From Halomonas sp. (GTDB lineage: Bacteria; Pseudomonadota; Gammaproteobacteria; Pseudomonadales; Halomonadaceae), in NCBI RefSeq assembly GCF_011050415.1, contig NZ_DRFS01000025.1, positions 62,001 through 126,000 on the forward strand: 64,000 bases of DNA, given 5' to 3'. This document shows positions 27,495 through 36,547 of this stretch, piece after piece; within the stretch, counting starts at the first letter, position 1; every line of letters starts with the position of its first letter. A program made the position numbers and the translations under genes. Below the pieces are notes generated by a model. The model worked only from the letters and a program-made list of their open reading frames with translations. It was not told where the DNA came from and ran no database searches.

Positions 27495-28283
27495 TCAGAC
27501 AATCAATTTCAGGCCAACCAGCAGCATCAATAGCGCAAACAGACGTCTGAGCAGCCGCGGTGACAAGTGATGAGCAAGCCTGACGCCGAATCTAGCGCAT
27601 GGCACGCTGAATAGTGCGATACCAGCAAAGGCGGGCCAATAAAGGTACCCCGTACTGTAGGAAGGCAGGGCCGCCTGCCCCTGACCGGTGACCATAAAAG
27701 TAATAGCCCCTACTAAGGCGATAGGCAGTCCACAGGCCGCTGATGTACCAATGGCCTGAGCCAAACTGGCTCCGCTACGTGCTAACCAGGGGACGCTGAG
27801 CACCCCACCGCCAACGCCAAACAGCGCCGAAAAGGTACCGATAAACGTTCCCGCAGCGAACATCGCTGGTCGGCCAGCGGGATACTGGCCGGGGGTAGGT
27901 GGTTTAGCTAGCAGCATACGCAGCGCCAACAGCAGCATAAATACACCAAAATAGCGCTCCAGCAGATCGGCACGCAGCTGGCCTGCAATCACCCCGCCAA
28001 GCACCGCACCGAGCATCAGTCCAGGTAGCATGCGTTTTAATAGCTCAACCACCACGGCCCCTTGCTTCCAGTGACCTAAAGCGGAAGAGGCACCCGTCAC
28101 CGTAATAATCGCCAGCGAAGTGCCAATGGCTAAGTGAATGCCCACCGCAGAATCGATGCCCTGCTGATTGAAAGCCACCATCAGCGCGGGCACGATGACC
28201 ACGCCCCCACCAATCCCAAATAAACCAGCGATGACGCCAGCCACGCTGCCCACCAAGCAGAAAAAAAGGAGTGCTGACAGCAT
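27495..28283 (-). CDS. TauE/SafE-family membrane transporter
   Basis: A 262-residue protein with about eight membrane helices and two internal copies of the family motif, GLFGIGGGVVIVPAL near the start and ALFGVGGGVLSVPWL near the middle. The family includes exporters of sulfite, sulfoacetate and other organic anions. The ATG at 28283 is preferred to one at 28337, which overlaps the stop region of the binding-protein gene. Placed between a binding protein and an amidase, it may export an anion released by that pathway; this is inference. Confidence 0.83.
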   Translation of the reverse strand: MLSALLFFCLVGSVAGVIAGLFGIGGGVVIVPALMVAFNQQGIDSAVGIHLAIGTSLAIITVTGASSALGHWKQGAVVVELLKRMLPGLMLGAVLGGVIAGQLRADLLERYFGVFMLLLALRMLLAKPPTPGQYPAGRPAMFAAGTFIGTFSALFGVGGGVLSVPWLARSGASLAQAIGTSAACGLPIALVGAITFMVTGQGQAALPSYSTGYLYWPAFAGIALFSVPCARFGVRLAHHLSPRLLRRLFALLMLLVGLKLIV

Positions 28284-28353
28284 GCAGGCCTTGCTCCAAT
28301 AACAGTGTCGGGTGGAGTTGCTGCCCCACCCGAGCATTAAGCTGCTGAGAAAT

Positions 28354-29334
28354 TTATTGAACGACCTCGCTAGCGAAAGAGGCGTCTACAATATCGTCAT
28401 AGTACATCTCGCCTTGGATGTTGCCGACGAATTGCTGCATTTCGATGGCATTGGTGAAGGCCTCTTCGGTAATCATCACGCTCTCGGGGTAAACGCTGTT
28501 GTCGATCATGCGCTGCACCGCGGCATCCACCACATCACCCTGCAGGTCACCAAACTCTAGGCGGGCTACCGCCTTGGCGGTATCCGCATCAGAGTGGATC
28601 AGCGCCAGCGAATCGTTGATCGCCGCGACAAAACGAGCCACTAAGTCAGGGTTATTATCGATCATGTTCTGAGAGGTATTGATCGTCGAGAAAGCATACT
28701 CAGGGTAGTCATCGGTGAACGCGTGAATAATTTCCAGCCCCTGGGAGATCCCTTGCTCCACCTGAGGCTGATACAAAACCGCGAAATCACCTCGCCCTGA
28801 GAGCACCGGACCGAGCTCAGAGCCGTTCTGCACTTCAGTGACGCTAACCTCACCGGTAAGACCGGCATCTTCGATAAAGCGACGGATCAACGTATTGGAG
28901 GTACCAGGCGCTAAACCCACCACAACCGTTTTACCAGCAAGGTCTGCTGGCGATGAGTACTCCAGTTCAGGATGGGCCAGTACCCATACCGGCGCGCTGT
29001 TGGCGACGGCGCTAATCGCTTTACCGCTACCGCCCTGCTCCTGGGCAAAACCAACATGCTCCGGGCCGTGTACCGAAAACTGCGACTCGCCAGAGAGTAC
29101 CGACGCCAGTGCAGCAGGCCCTGAGCCAGCCGAGCGCACGACGGGCACATCGATATTATGGTCGTTGAACATCCCTTCATGTTTGGCCACATAGACCGGC
29201 AGATATAGCAGGGAATGAAAAGCTTCGTTAATTAAAATGGTATCCATATCATCAGCCTGAGCTTGGGTAGTAGCACCCAGCACGACTAAACTTGCGCCCA
29301 GGGCAACACGCTTATAGACAGAAGAAATACTCAT
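28354..29334 (-). CDS. ABC transporter substrate-binding protein, NMT1/SsuA type
   Basis: A 326-residue exported protein. Signal peptide at about 1-27 (ends TQAQA), then a binding-protein fold with INEAFHSLLYLPVYVAKHEG, GPEHVGFAQ, and the hinge ADLAGKTVVVGLAPGTSN. It belongs to the same broad NMT1/taurine/ABC group as the two at the left of the window but is not a close copy. It starts 67 bases after the permease. The ligand is unknown. Confidence 0.85.
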   Translation of the reverse strand: MSISSVYKRVALGASLVVLGATTQAQADDMDTILINEAFHSLLYLPVYVAKHEGMFNDHNIDVPVVRSAGSGPAALASVLSGESQFSVHGPEHVGFAQEQGGSGKAISAVANSAPVWVLAHPELEYSSPADLAGKTVVVGLAPGTSNTLIRRFIEDAGLTGEVSVTEVQNGSELGPVLSGRGDFAVLYQPQVEQGISQGLEIIHAFTDDYPEYAFSTINTSQNMIDNNPDLVARFVAAINDSLALIHSDADTAKAVARLEFGDLQGDVVDAAVQRMIDNSVYPESVMITEEAFTNAIEMQQFVGNIQGEMYYDDIVDASFASEVVQ

Positions 29335-29401
29335 TATTTATTACCTCTTACGGTTAGGATCAGTGCTACGGGAGTTAAGAAGGTCACTACAGTTATTTTT
29401 A

Positions 29402-30238
29402 TTATTTTTGTCCTTTTTCCCATGGCAACAAAAGCTTAGCCACCTGGGACACAATGATATAAAGCACGATGGCCACGATCATCAACATGATCACGCCTAC
29501 CCACACGACGTTGAGATTGAACAGGTTACCGGCCACAAAAATCATGCGACCAAGGCCTCGATCGGATGAGATAAACTCGCCGCCAATTTCAGCGATCAAC
29601 GCGAAGCCGATATTCAAACGGAAGGCAGAGATAATCCAAGGCAGCGTGGCGGGGGCCACCACCTTGGTGAAAATTTCGCGGCGACTGGCACCCAGCGAGC
29701 GCATTAAATTGATCAAATTACGGTCAATTTGATGTGTCCCCTGATATGCGGAGAGCAGCGCAACGACAAAGGTCGCGACAAACGCCAGCATGATTTTCGA
29801 GAACATACCCGAGCCAAACCAGATGATGATCATCGGCGCCAGGGCAATTTTGGGGAGTCCATTGAGGGCCACTACGAAAGGATCAATGATGCGCGCCGTA
29901 GTGCGCGAAAACCACAGCAGTAAACCTGCGATAGAGCCAAGAATGCTGCCCACCAGAAAACCCACAACCGTTGCATAAACAGTCGCAACGGTATCGTTGA
30001 GAAGTTGACCCGACTGAATCAGCCGCCAGGCTTCATTAGCGATACCGACCGGCGAGCCCATTAAAAAGGAGTTGATCCAACCGACGCTCACCCCGACCTG
30101 CCACATGATAATGACCAGCGCCAGTCCAGCGCCGCGCCAGAGGTTATCGGTAAAGAGTGTATTGCGTGATAGCTGCTCGTCGTTCTCTTTGATGCTGCCA
30201 GCGCGAATGGTATGGGTATAGAGTTTGGCTTCACTCAT
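29402..30238 (-). CDS. ABC transporter permease, SsuC type
   Basis: A 278-residue BPD_transp_1 permease. About 30 polar residues precede the first span (GLALVIIMWQVGVSVG). The coupling loop MRSLGASRREIFTKVVAPA is near residue 190. It overlaps the ATPase gene by four bases (ATGA). It forms the channel for the binding protein at 28354-29334. Confidence 0.9.
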   Translation of the reverse strand: MSEAKLYTHTIRAGSIKENDEQLSRNTLFTDNLWRGAGLALVIIMWQVGVSVGWINSFLMGSPVGIANEAWRLIQSGQLLNDTVATVYATVVGFLVGSILGSIAGLLLWFSRTTARIIDPFVVALNGLPKIALAPMIIIWFGSGMFSKIMLAFVATFVVALLSAYQGTHQIDRNLINLMRSLGASRREIFTKVVAPATLPWIISAFRLNIGFALIAEIGGEFISSDRGLGRMIFVAGNLFNLNVVWVGVIMLMIVAIVLYIIVSQVAKLLLPWEKGQK

Positions 30239-31077
30239 GCCGCACCTCCATCAATCTGAATATCTAGATCATCCCAGATACTGTCGAAAAAGCGCTGATA
30301 GCGAGCATCGCTGCGCGCTTTGAGACAAGAGCCAAGCTCGCGAGACAAACCGACATCGTAGATTTTTTTCACCGAGGTAGGCCGCTGGGTCATAACGGCC
30401 ACGCGATCCGACATGGCAATGGCTTCCCCAATATCATGAGTGATCAACACCACAGTTTTGTGGTGCTCCTTCAGGATCGAGACAATCTCCTCTTCAAGTA
30501 CCAAGCGTGTCTGATAGTCGAGAGCCGAGAACGGCTCATCTAGCAGGATAAGATCTGGATCCGTAATCAGCGTGCGGATTAGTGCTACTCGCTGGCGCAT
30601 ACCTCCAGAAAGCGTATGGGGGTATTGATCGGCAAAATCGGCAAGGCCATAACGGGCCAATTGATCGCGCGCCATTTCATATCGGCGAGCTTTACGTACG
30701 CCCTGGATCTCAAGACCCAAGCAAACATTGTCGATGATAGTTCGCCAGGGAAAGAGCAAGTCACGCTGCAGCATATAGCCGATGCGTGCACCGCAGTTAG
30801 GGTCGCTACCTTGCAAGGTGATGCTGCCATCGCTGGGCTCAAGCAGGCTGGCAATGATGTTGAACATGGTGCTTTTGCCGCAGCCACTGGGACCGACGAT
30901 GCTGACGAACTCTTCCTGCTTGATGTCGAGGGTGATGTCTTCGATGACTTCGATTGGCTCAGCACCGGGGCTGGAGAAGGTCTTTTTAACGCCATCAAGT
31001 GTAATTACGCTTTGACGAAATTGGGGCATGCCTATGGTTGGGTCAGTAAGCCTGCCAGAAGAAATAGGTAAATTCAT
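30235..31077 (-). CDS. ABC transporter ATP-binding protein, SsuB/TauB type
   Basis: A 280-residue ATPase: Walker A GPSGCGKST, Q-loop YMLQRD, signature LSGGMRQRVAL, Walker B LILLDEPFSALD, H-loop ITHD. It heads a five-gene minus-strand operon (ATPase, permease, binding protein, TauE/SafE, amidase) read from the AT-rich gap at 31078-31417. The Q-loop reading LQRD suits the nitrate/sulfonate/taurine subfamily. Confidence 0.9.
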   Translation of the reverse strand: MNLPISSGRLTDPTIGMPQFRQSVITLDGVKKTFSSPGAEPIEVIEDITLDIKQEEFVSIVGPSGCGKSTMFNIIASLLEPSDGSITLQGSDPNCGARIGYMLQRDLLFPWRTIIDNVCLGLEIQGVRKARRYEMARDQLARYGLADFADQYPHTLSGGMRQRVALIRTLITDPDLILLDEPFSALDYQTRLVLEEEIVSILKEHHKTVVLITHDIGEAIAMSDRVAVMTQRPTSVKKIYDVGLSRELGSCLKARSDARYQRFFDSIWDDLDIQIDGGAA

Positions 31078-31417
31078 AGCTGCTGTGCTCTCTTAAAGAA
31101 CGAGTACAGCTGACACAGCACACTTGGTGCCATGATATTTATTTTCTATAAAAATCAATTTATTAATGAGGGTAATTAATGACTCACTATTGAGTAGTTT
31201 AGCTCGACAGCTCTTCTTCGGTGCAGATATATGGCGGAATGCACCATGTTATATATATGTTTTTATTAGTTATTCTTCGCAGCCAAGGCCTGTGTGCGCC
31301 GTTTTATAAGCATTATTCTGCCAGCTAACAAACGGCCTTCTTGCTTATGGGCAAGAAGGCCGCGGTGAAGGCTTACGCTCAGCGGGATGCTGCTATGGTC
31401 TATGATGGCGCCGTGGC
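31078..31417. other. AT-rich intergenic region between two transporter operons
   Basis: A 340-base gap without a supportable gene. Its right part holds the terminator of the peptide-type transporter operon; the left part (about 31130-31290) is markedly AT-rich (runs of ATATAT and TTTATTTT) and must hold the promoter of the NMT1-type operon read leftward. On the minus strand a TTGATT near 31162 followed by TATCAT near 31136 could be promoter elements, but the spacing is not ideal. No repeat family or insertion sequence is seen. Confidence 0.5.
31330..31362 (-). terminator. Terminator of the peptide-type transporter operon
   Basis: A perfect 12-bp stem, CGGCCTTCTTGC (31333-31344) with GCAAGAAGGCCG (31351-31362), six-base loop. 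Read leftward on the minus strand it is followed by TTTGTT. It lies about 55 bases after the fused ATPase stop. Confidence 0.78.
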
Positions 31418-33727
31418 TTAAATAGTGGCCTCATCATAGAGATAACAGGCAACGGTATGCTCCTTGGCAATCAGCCGCCGCTGAGGAGAGAGCTGTTGAG
31501 GAAAACTCACCGTGAGCTGAGTATCCTCGTGACTTACTTTTGCGGCTTGTGCAAAGGCGGGGTGCTTGGCAGTTAATATCGCTAGCAACTCACTCTCAGC
31601 CTGGCCTACATCCTGGCCTTCCACAGATAACTGTACGTTGGTCTCCTCCACCTTCGGATCTCCCAGCCAGTGAATGGTTTTCCCAGCAATACGCCACTCG
31701 CTCATCGCCGTGGCAACATCGCGCCCTTCCCAACCACAGTGCGGCATGGCCTTGGGGCAGCGGGTGTGAAAGTGACAGCCATTGGGCGGTTCAACGGCAC
31801 TGGGGATTTCCCCGGCACTTTCCAGCGGTGGCTTAATCACCGTGGGGTTGGGTTCAGGGCTCGCGTCCAACAGTAACTGGGTATAAGGGTGTTTACGCTC
31901 GCGTATCACCTGTTCTGAGGGACCCACTTCGACAATTTCACCCAAGTACATAATGGCTGTGCGGTCAGCTACGTAGCGGATCGTAGGCAAATCGTGGCTA
32001 ACGTAGACAAACGAGATACCTAGCTCATTGCGGAACCGATGCATCAGGTTAAGCACCCCCGCACGAATCGACACATCAAGCATGGAGACCGGCTCATCGG
32101 CAATAATGATGCGCGGTTCCAGCACAATCGCCCGGGCAATCGCGACACGCTGGCGCTGGCCACCCGACAGTTCATGAGGAAAACGATCACGATAGAGCTC
32201 GGCAGGTTTTAATCCCGCCCGTTCGAGCGCTTGAACCACTTGCTGCTCCAGCGCCTCGCCCTCTGCCAGGCGATGAATAATCAGCGGCTCACCGACAATA
32301 TCGAAGATGGTAAAGCGCGGGTTTAACGTTTGGTAAGGGTCTTGAAAGATCATTTGCGCACTGCGACGAAACGACTTTAATTCAGCGCCTTTCAGCTGCG
32401 CGATATTGTTCCCTTCAAAGCGTATTTCCCCTTCGGTGACATCTTGCAGGCGCACCAGCATCTCGCCCGTGGTGGTTTTACCCGACCCCGACTCGCCCGC
32501 TAAGCCTAGAATCTCCCCTTCACGAAGATCAAAATCGATGCCGTCGACGGCATGCACCTTGCGGTCTTTGTGACGCCCCCGCAGCCCATCAAGAAAACCT
32601 TGTTCAACCGGGAAGTGCTTTTTCAGCCCGGCGACTTCCAACAGCGTGGCAGCATTACTGGCTACCGGTTGAAGCGCACCCGCTCCTTGCACTGGCTCGT
32701 TCAAACGCTCCCCAACCACTGCCCAGGTATCATTAAGCGCCGCCTGAACGCGGAAGGTATCGGCTTTTTCGGGATAGTGGCAGGCCGCCTGCCGATCATC
32801 ACCTACGTCTTGCAGCGTAGGCACTTCTTGTTGGCAGCGTGAGGTGGCAAATGGGCAGCGCTCGGCGAACCGGCAGCCCGGGGGAGGATTCAGCAGGTCA
32901 GGCGGACTACCGGGAATCGAAATCAGCTCACGCTGGGCGCCTTCCAAGGTAGGAAAAGCATTGGTTAAGCCCATCGTGTAAGGGTGGAACGGCGTTCCAA
33001 ACACCTCGCGAACCGGGCCCGTTTCCATAATGTGGCCGCCATACATTACCGCGACCCGGTCACAGGTTTGTACCACCACGGAAATATCGTGGGTAATAAA
33101 CAGCAGCCCCATGCCCCGCTCGCGGCGCAGCTTGGAAAGCCGTGCCAGGATTTGCGCTTGGGTGACCACATCCAGTGCGGTAGTCGGCTCATCGGCGACG
33201 ATCAGCTTTGGGTCTAACGCCAGCGCCATGGCAATCACCGCACGCTGCTTCATCCCACCACTCATCTCATGGGGATAAGCGCTTAATCGACCAGGATCGA
33301 TACCCACCGAACGAAACAGCTCTTCGGCATGGGCCCACGCGGCTTTTTTATCGATCTCAATATGGGCATTCATTGCCTCCAGGATCTGGTCGCCCACGGT
33401 ATAGACCGGGTCTAACGCATTCATGGCGGCCTGAGATATCCAGGCAATCTCTTTCCAGCGAACTTTACGCATCGATTCCGCGTCTAGCTCAATAAGGTTA
33501 CGGCCATCAAACTGAATGCGACCGCGGGGAACCTCTCCATTGGGAGGGAGCAAGCGCAGCATCGCTTTTGCCGCGGTGGTTTTCCCGCAGCCAGATTCAC
33601 CGACTAGCCCCAAGGCCTCACCAGGGCGAAGATTGAAGCTGATGCCATCCACCGCTTTGACCGGCCCAGCTCCTGTCCGGTAATGAATGGCTAAATCATC
33701 GACGGTTAACAAATGTTCATGACTCAT
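31418..33727 (-). CDS. Fused peptide-type ABC ATPases (DppD-DppF in one chain)
   Basis: A 769-residue protein with two complete ATPase domains. The first has Walker A GESGCGKTT (about 43-51), signature MSGGMKQRAVI, Walker B LIVADEPTTALD and the oligopeptide-type tail CRFAERCPFATSRC. The second has GESGSGKTT (near 410), LSGGQRQRVAI, IIIADEPVSMLD and a second tail CHFHTRCPKAMPHC. In most Dpp/Opp systems these are two separate proteins; here a linker of about 50 residues joins them, and a C-terminal extension of about 90 residues follows. The cysteine-rich tails probably hold iron-sulfur clusters, as in some peptide ATPases. It overlaps the permease gene by four bases. Confidence 0.9.
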   Translation of the reverse strand: MSHEHLLTVDDLAIHYRTGAGPVKAVDGISFNLRPGEALGLVGESGCGKTTAAKAMLRLLPPNGEVPRGRIQFDGRNLIELDAESMRKVRWKEIAWISQAAMNALDPVYTVGDQILEAMNAHIEIDKKAAWAHAEELFRSVGIDPGRLSAYPHEMSGGMKQRAVIAMALALDPKLIVADEPTTALDVVTQAQILARLSKLRRERGMGLLFITHDISVVVQTCDRVAVMYGGHIMETGPVREVFGTPFHPYTMGLTNAFPTLEGAQRELISIPGSPPDLLNPPPGCRFAERCPFATSRCQQEVPTLQDVGDDRQAACHYPEKADTFRVQAALNDTWAVVGERLNEPVQGAGALQPVASNAATLLEVAGLKKHFPVEQGFLDGLRGRHKDRKVHAVDGIDFDLREGEILGLAGESGSGKTTTGEMLVRLQDVTEGEIRFEGNNIAQLKGAELKSFRRSAQMIFQDPYQTLNPRFTIFDIVGEPLIIHRLAEGEALEQQVVQALERAGLKPAELYRDRFPHELSGGQRQRVAIARAIVLEPRIIIADEPVSMLDVSIRAGVLNLMHRFRNELGISFVYVSHDLPTIRYVADRTAIMYLGEIVEVGPSEQVIRERKHPYTQLLLDASPEPNPTVIKPPLESAGEIPSAVEPPNGCHFHTRCPKAMPHCGWEGRDVATAMSEWRIAGKTIHWLGDPKVEETNVQLSVEGQDVGQAESELLAILTAKHPAFAQAAKVSHEDTQLTVSFPQQLSPQRRLIAKEHTVACYLYDEATI

Positions 33728-35457
33728 CGACGGGCCCTCAAGCGTGGATTGGCAACTAGCTCAAGTGAGCGCGAAATAAAGAACACCGACAGCACGGTAA
33801 TCATGATGAATAGCCCTGGCGGCAGGTTCCACCACCAGGCATCACGCCATGCGCCTGATAAGCGAGCATTGTGCAGAATGCCGCCCCAGGAGATTGACTG
33901 CGGGGGCCCTAAGCCCAAAAACGACAAGGTGGCCTCGGCGATAATAGAAACGCCGACAATAATGGCCAGCTCTAGAAACACCAGTGGCATCACATTGGGA
34001 AAGATGTGCAGATACATAATGCGCAGATCCGAGGCACCTGCGACGCGGGCGGCTTTTACAAATGGTCGTTCGCGCAAGCTAAGCACCTGGGAACGAATCA
34101 GTCGCGCCACCGTTCGCCATGTGAGCAGGGAAACCGCCAATATTACGATAAACAGACTAGGCTCGAAGAGCAGCACCAGAATCAGGGCAAATGGCTCAAA
34201 CGGGATGCCGTACATCACATCCACCGTGCGCATTAGCACCGTCTCGGTGCGACCACGGAAGTAGCCGGCAATCAGCCCTACGTTTGCGCCAATCAGCACC
34301 ACCAGTACCGCACCCAAAAAGCCCACTAATAGCGCTATGCGCGAACCATGCACATTCTGGCTAAACAGATCCCGCCCTAAGTGGTCGGTACCAAACCAGT
34401 GTTCCCGTGAGGGGGGTGCAAGGCGGTTCACAAAACGGTCGGAGCCGATGGCGTAATAGCCATCATCGGTGACCATCATGGCACGCAGATGGCGCTCTTC
34501 GTCAGTAGTAGCTAATGTCCAATCATCGCCCTGACGCTCTAAAATGATCCCGCTACGCCCTACCGCAAAGGCTTCGCCCTCTTCGGTTATCCACCCCGCG
34601 CGCATGGCGCGGGAGTCTGGAGAGCTGGCCGCTATCCAGTCACTATCAATGGTTTCACGGGTGAGCAAGGTACCCCGTTCACCGACGATTAAGCCCGCGC
34701 CATTAGTGGCCAGGTGAATATGGTTAAGCCCACGGTTGGTTGGTAAGCGCTCACGTAGTACATCGCCCTCTGAAGTTAGGCGCAAAACGAGCCCACGCTC
34801 ACCCACTACCCAAACACTTTCATCAGCATCTACGGCAGCGGCATTAAGCGTCACACCGCGGTTGACTGGACTTTCCAGCACCTCAATATCGAGAACATCG
34901 TCCTGCCAAGTGAGTTGCCAGAGCGTTTCTGACTCGCCGACGACCATCGCCACATCAGGATTGCTCCAGGCAACTCCAAGTAAGTTAACGGCAGTAGGGG
35001 TTTCAAGGGCATGCCACTGTTGATCACGCCATAGCGCCATTGCGCCATTTTCGCCAACCGCCAGGGCATCGCCCTGGACGTTAATTGCCACTGCATTAAG
35101 CGTTTCGGTGAGGGTGTTCTCCTGGGGGGTCCACTCGCCCTCTTCAAACCTCCAGACCACCCCTTGATTGCCGACCGCCATGCCCACTCCATTAAAGTAG
35201 TAGGCATCATTTAAGGTGTGTTCACCTAGTGCGGGGGCGAGGTTCCAGCGCACTTGCCCCCCTTCTTCGCTACGCACCATCAATGAGCCCTCTTCGCGCT
35301 CATTGACCGCCAGCGGCGCATGGGTTGAGAGAAAAGGCGCAAACAGCGCCATGGCGATAATCGAAAGCAGTACGGCCAAGCCGATTAAGGCTAATCGGTC
35401 ACCCAGAATGGCGCGCAGAGGCTCCTGCAACCCTTTAATTAGTTTTTTCATCATCAT
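33724..35457 (-). CDS. DppC-like ABC permease with a seven-repeat periplasmic propeller insert
   Basis: A 577-residue permease, nearly twice the usual 300. Residues 1-50 are a normal DppC start with span 1 (about 21-43). Residues 349-577 are a normal DppC body: SREHWFGTDHLGRDLFSQ, five spans and the coupling loop VAGASDLRIMYLHIFP. Between them lie about 290 extra residues with seven repeats of 28-30, each with a G-x-x-VG-x-x-G turn (GMAVGNQG 92, ALAVGENG 131, MVVGESE 171, VWVVGERG 215, GLIVGERG 255, AFAVGRSG 296, YYAIGSD 334). This is the look of a seven-bladed propeller of the YCF48/WD40-like kind, and topology puts it in the periplasm. There is no frameshift. Confidence 0.88.
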   Translation of the reverse strand: MMMKKLIKGLQEPLRAILGDRLALIGLAVLLSIIAMALFAPFLSTHAPLAVNEREEGSLMVRSEEGGQVRWNLAPALGEHTLNDAYYFNGVGMAVGNQGVVWRFEEGEWTPQENTLTETLNAVAINVQGDALAVGENGAMALWRDQQWHALETPTAVNLLGVAWSNPDVAMVVGESETLWQLTWQDDVLDIEVLESPVNRGVTLNAAAVDADESVWVVGERGLVLRLTSEGDVLRERLPTNRGLNHIHLATNGAGLIVGERGTLLTRETIDSDWIAASSPDSRAMRAGWITEEGEAFAVGRSGIILERQGDDWTLATTDEERHLRAMMVTDDGYYAIGSDRFVNRLAPPSREHWFGTDHLGRDLFSQNVHGSRIALLVGFLGAVLVVLIGANVGLIAGYFRGRTETVLMRTVDVMYGIPFEPFALILVLLFEPSLFIVILAVSLLTWRTVARLIRSQVLSLRERPFVKAARVAGASDLRIMYLHIFPNVMPLVFLELAIIVGVSIIAEATLSFLGLGPPQSISWGGILHNARLSGAWRDAWWWNLPPGLFIMITVLSVFFISRSLELVANPRLRARR

Positions 35458-36434
35458 TTGAAGCTCACCCGCGGATCTAACAAGGTGTAGAGAACGTCAA
35501 CCAGCAGGTTGAGGGTGATTACGAACGCCGCCATGACCAGAAAGCTCGCTTGAGCAAGGGGAAAGTCAGAGGTGCGTACCGAGTTGAGAATCTCACGCCC
35601 TAATCCTGGCCAGGAGAACACCACCTCAACCACCACCTGACCACCCGCAGCCAATCCGATGGTGACCGCCAACTGAGTGACCACCGGTAGCAAGGCATTA
35701 CGTGCCGCATGGGCATACAAGATGCGACGCTCGGGTAAGCCCTTGGCACGGGCCATTTCAATAAAATCTTCGCCGTACACTTCCAGCATTGTGTTGCGCA
35801 TGATCAGCAGCGGCGAGCCAAGGTAATAGAGCGCTACAATCAAGGCGGGGAGGATTAAATGATGGAGAAAATCGAGGGTAAATATCTTGTCGAAAAATCC
35901 GCTGGCGTTATAAGGCAGGGTGCGCATACCGCTGGTGGGTAGCCAACCAAGCCCAATGCTGAACACCAGTATCGCGATCATGCCGGTCCAAAACATCGGT
36001 GCCGAACGAAACATCAAACCCACAAAAATACCACTGGTATCTGCCCGGCTGCCACGGCGCCAGGAGAGCCAAGCGCCTAGCGGTGCACCAACAGCATACG
36101 CCAGCACAATGGCGGGCAGCATTAAAATCATCGTGTTGCCAAGGCGCTCCCAAATGATATCGGCCACCGGCGCGCGGTAATGAAACGAATAACCAAAGTC
36201 ACCCTGGAGCACATTGCCCAAATAGATAAAGTACTGAACCCAAATGGGCCGATCCAGCCCGAAGCTGGCGCGAATGCGCTCGCGTTCTTCGGGGTTTAGC
36301 CCTTCGGTGATCAGCGCTGCCGTGGGGTCGGGAAGACCTAATCGAAAAAGAAAAAATAGCAAGGTGGCGATAATAAACAGCGCCATGACGCCGTGGATCA
36401 CACGGCGAATCAGGTAGCTTCTGCGTGATGACAT
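35454..36434 (-). CDS. DppB-like ABC permease
   Basis: A 326-residue permease of the peptide/nickel family with about six spans. The N-terminal RRSYLIRRVIHGVMALFIIATLLFFLFR is typical, followed by the periplasmic GLDRPIWVQYFIYLGNVLQGDFG and the coupling loop EMARAKGLPERRILYAHAARN. Normal length. It pairs with the enlarged DppC-like permease, whose gene overlaps it by four bases. Confidence 0.92.
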   Translation of the reverse strand: MSSRRSYLIRRVIHGVMALFIIATLLFFLFRLGLPDPTAALITEGLNPEERERIRASFGLDRPIWVQYFIYLGNVLQGDFGYSFHYRAPVADIIWERLGNTMILMLPAIVLAYAVGAPLGAWLSWRRGSRADTSGIFVGLMFRSAPMFWTGMIAILVFSIGLGWLPTSGMRTLPYNASGFFDKIFTLDFLHHLILPALIVALYYLGSPLLIMRNTMLEVYGEDFIEMARAKGLPERRILYAHAARNALLPVVTQLAVTIGLAAGGQVVVEVVFSWPGLGREILNSVRTSDFPLAQASFLVMAAFVITLNLLVDVLYTLLDPRVSFK

Positions 36435-36547
36435 GAGAGCTTCTCTTGAAAGGTATCAGGCCGTCGCCAAGAACAAGTAAAAATACAAGTCCAAGTAGGC
36501 AGGCGGCCTGTTGCTAAGCTAGTAACGACTGTTGTTATTGAACGTGT
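36435..36547 (-). other. Gap between binding-protein and permease genes
   Basis: A 113-base gap. CAGGCCG (36464-36470) and CGGCCTG (36504-36510) are complementary with a long loop. Such structures after a binding-protein gene often protect its mRNA and lower expression of the downstream permeases. This role is inferred from position only. Confidence 0.35.

Noticed and set aside
28354..29334. Third copy of the left-edge binding-protein paralogue pair
   Set aside because: It shares only the broad family fold; the landmark stretches shared by the pair (AQERGYF, GDYG, FLPP) are absent.
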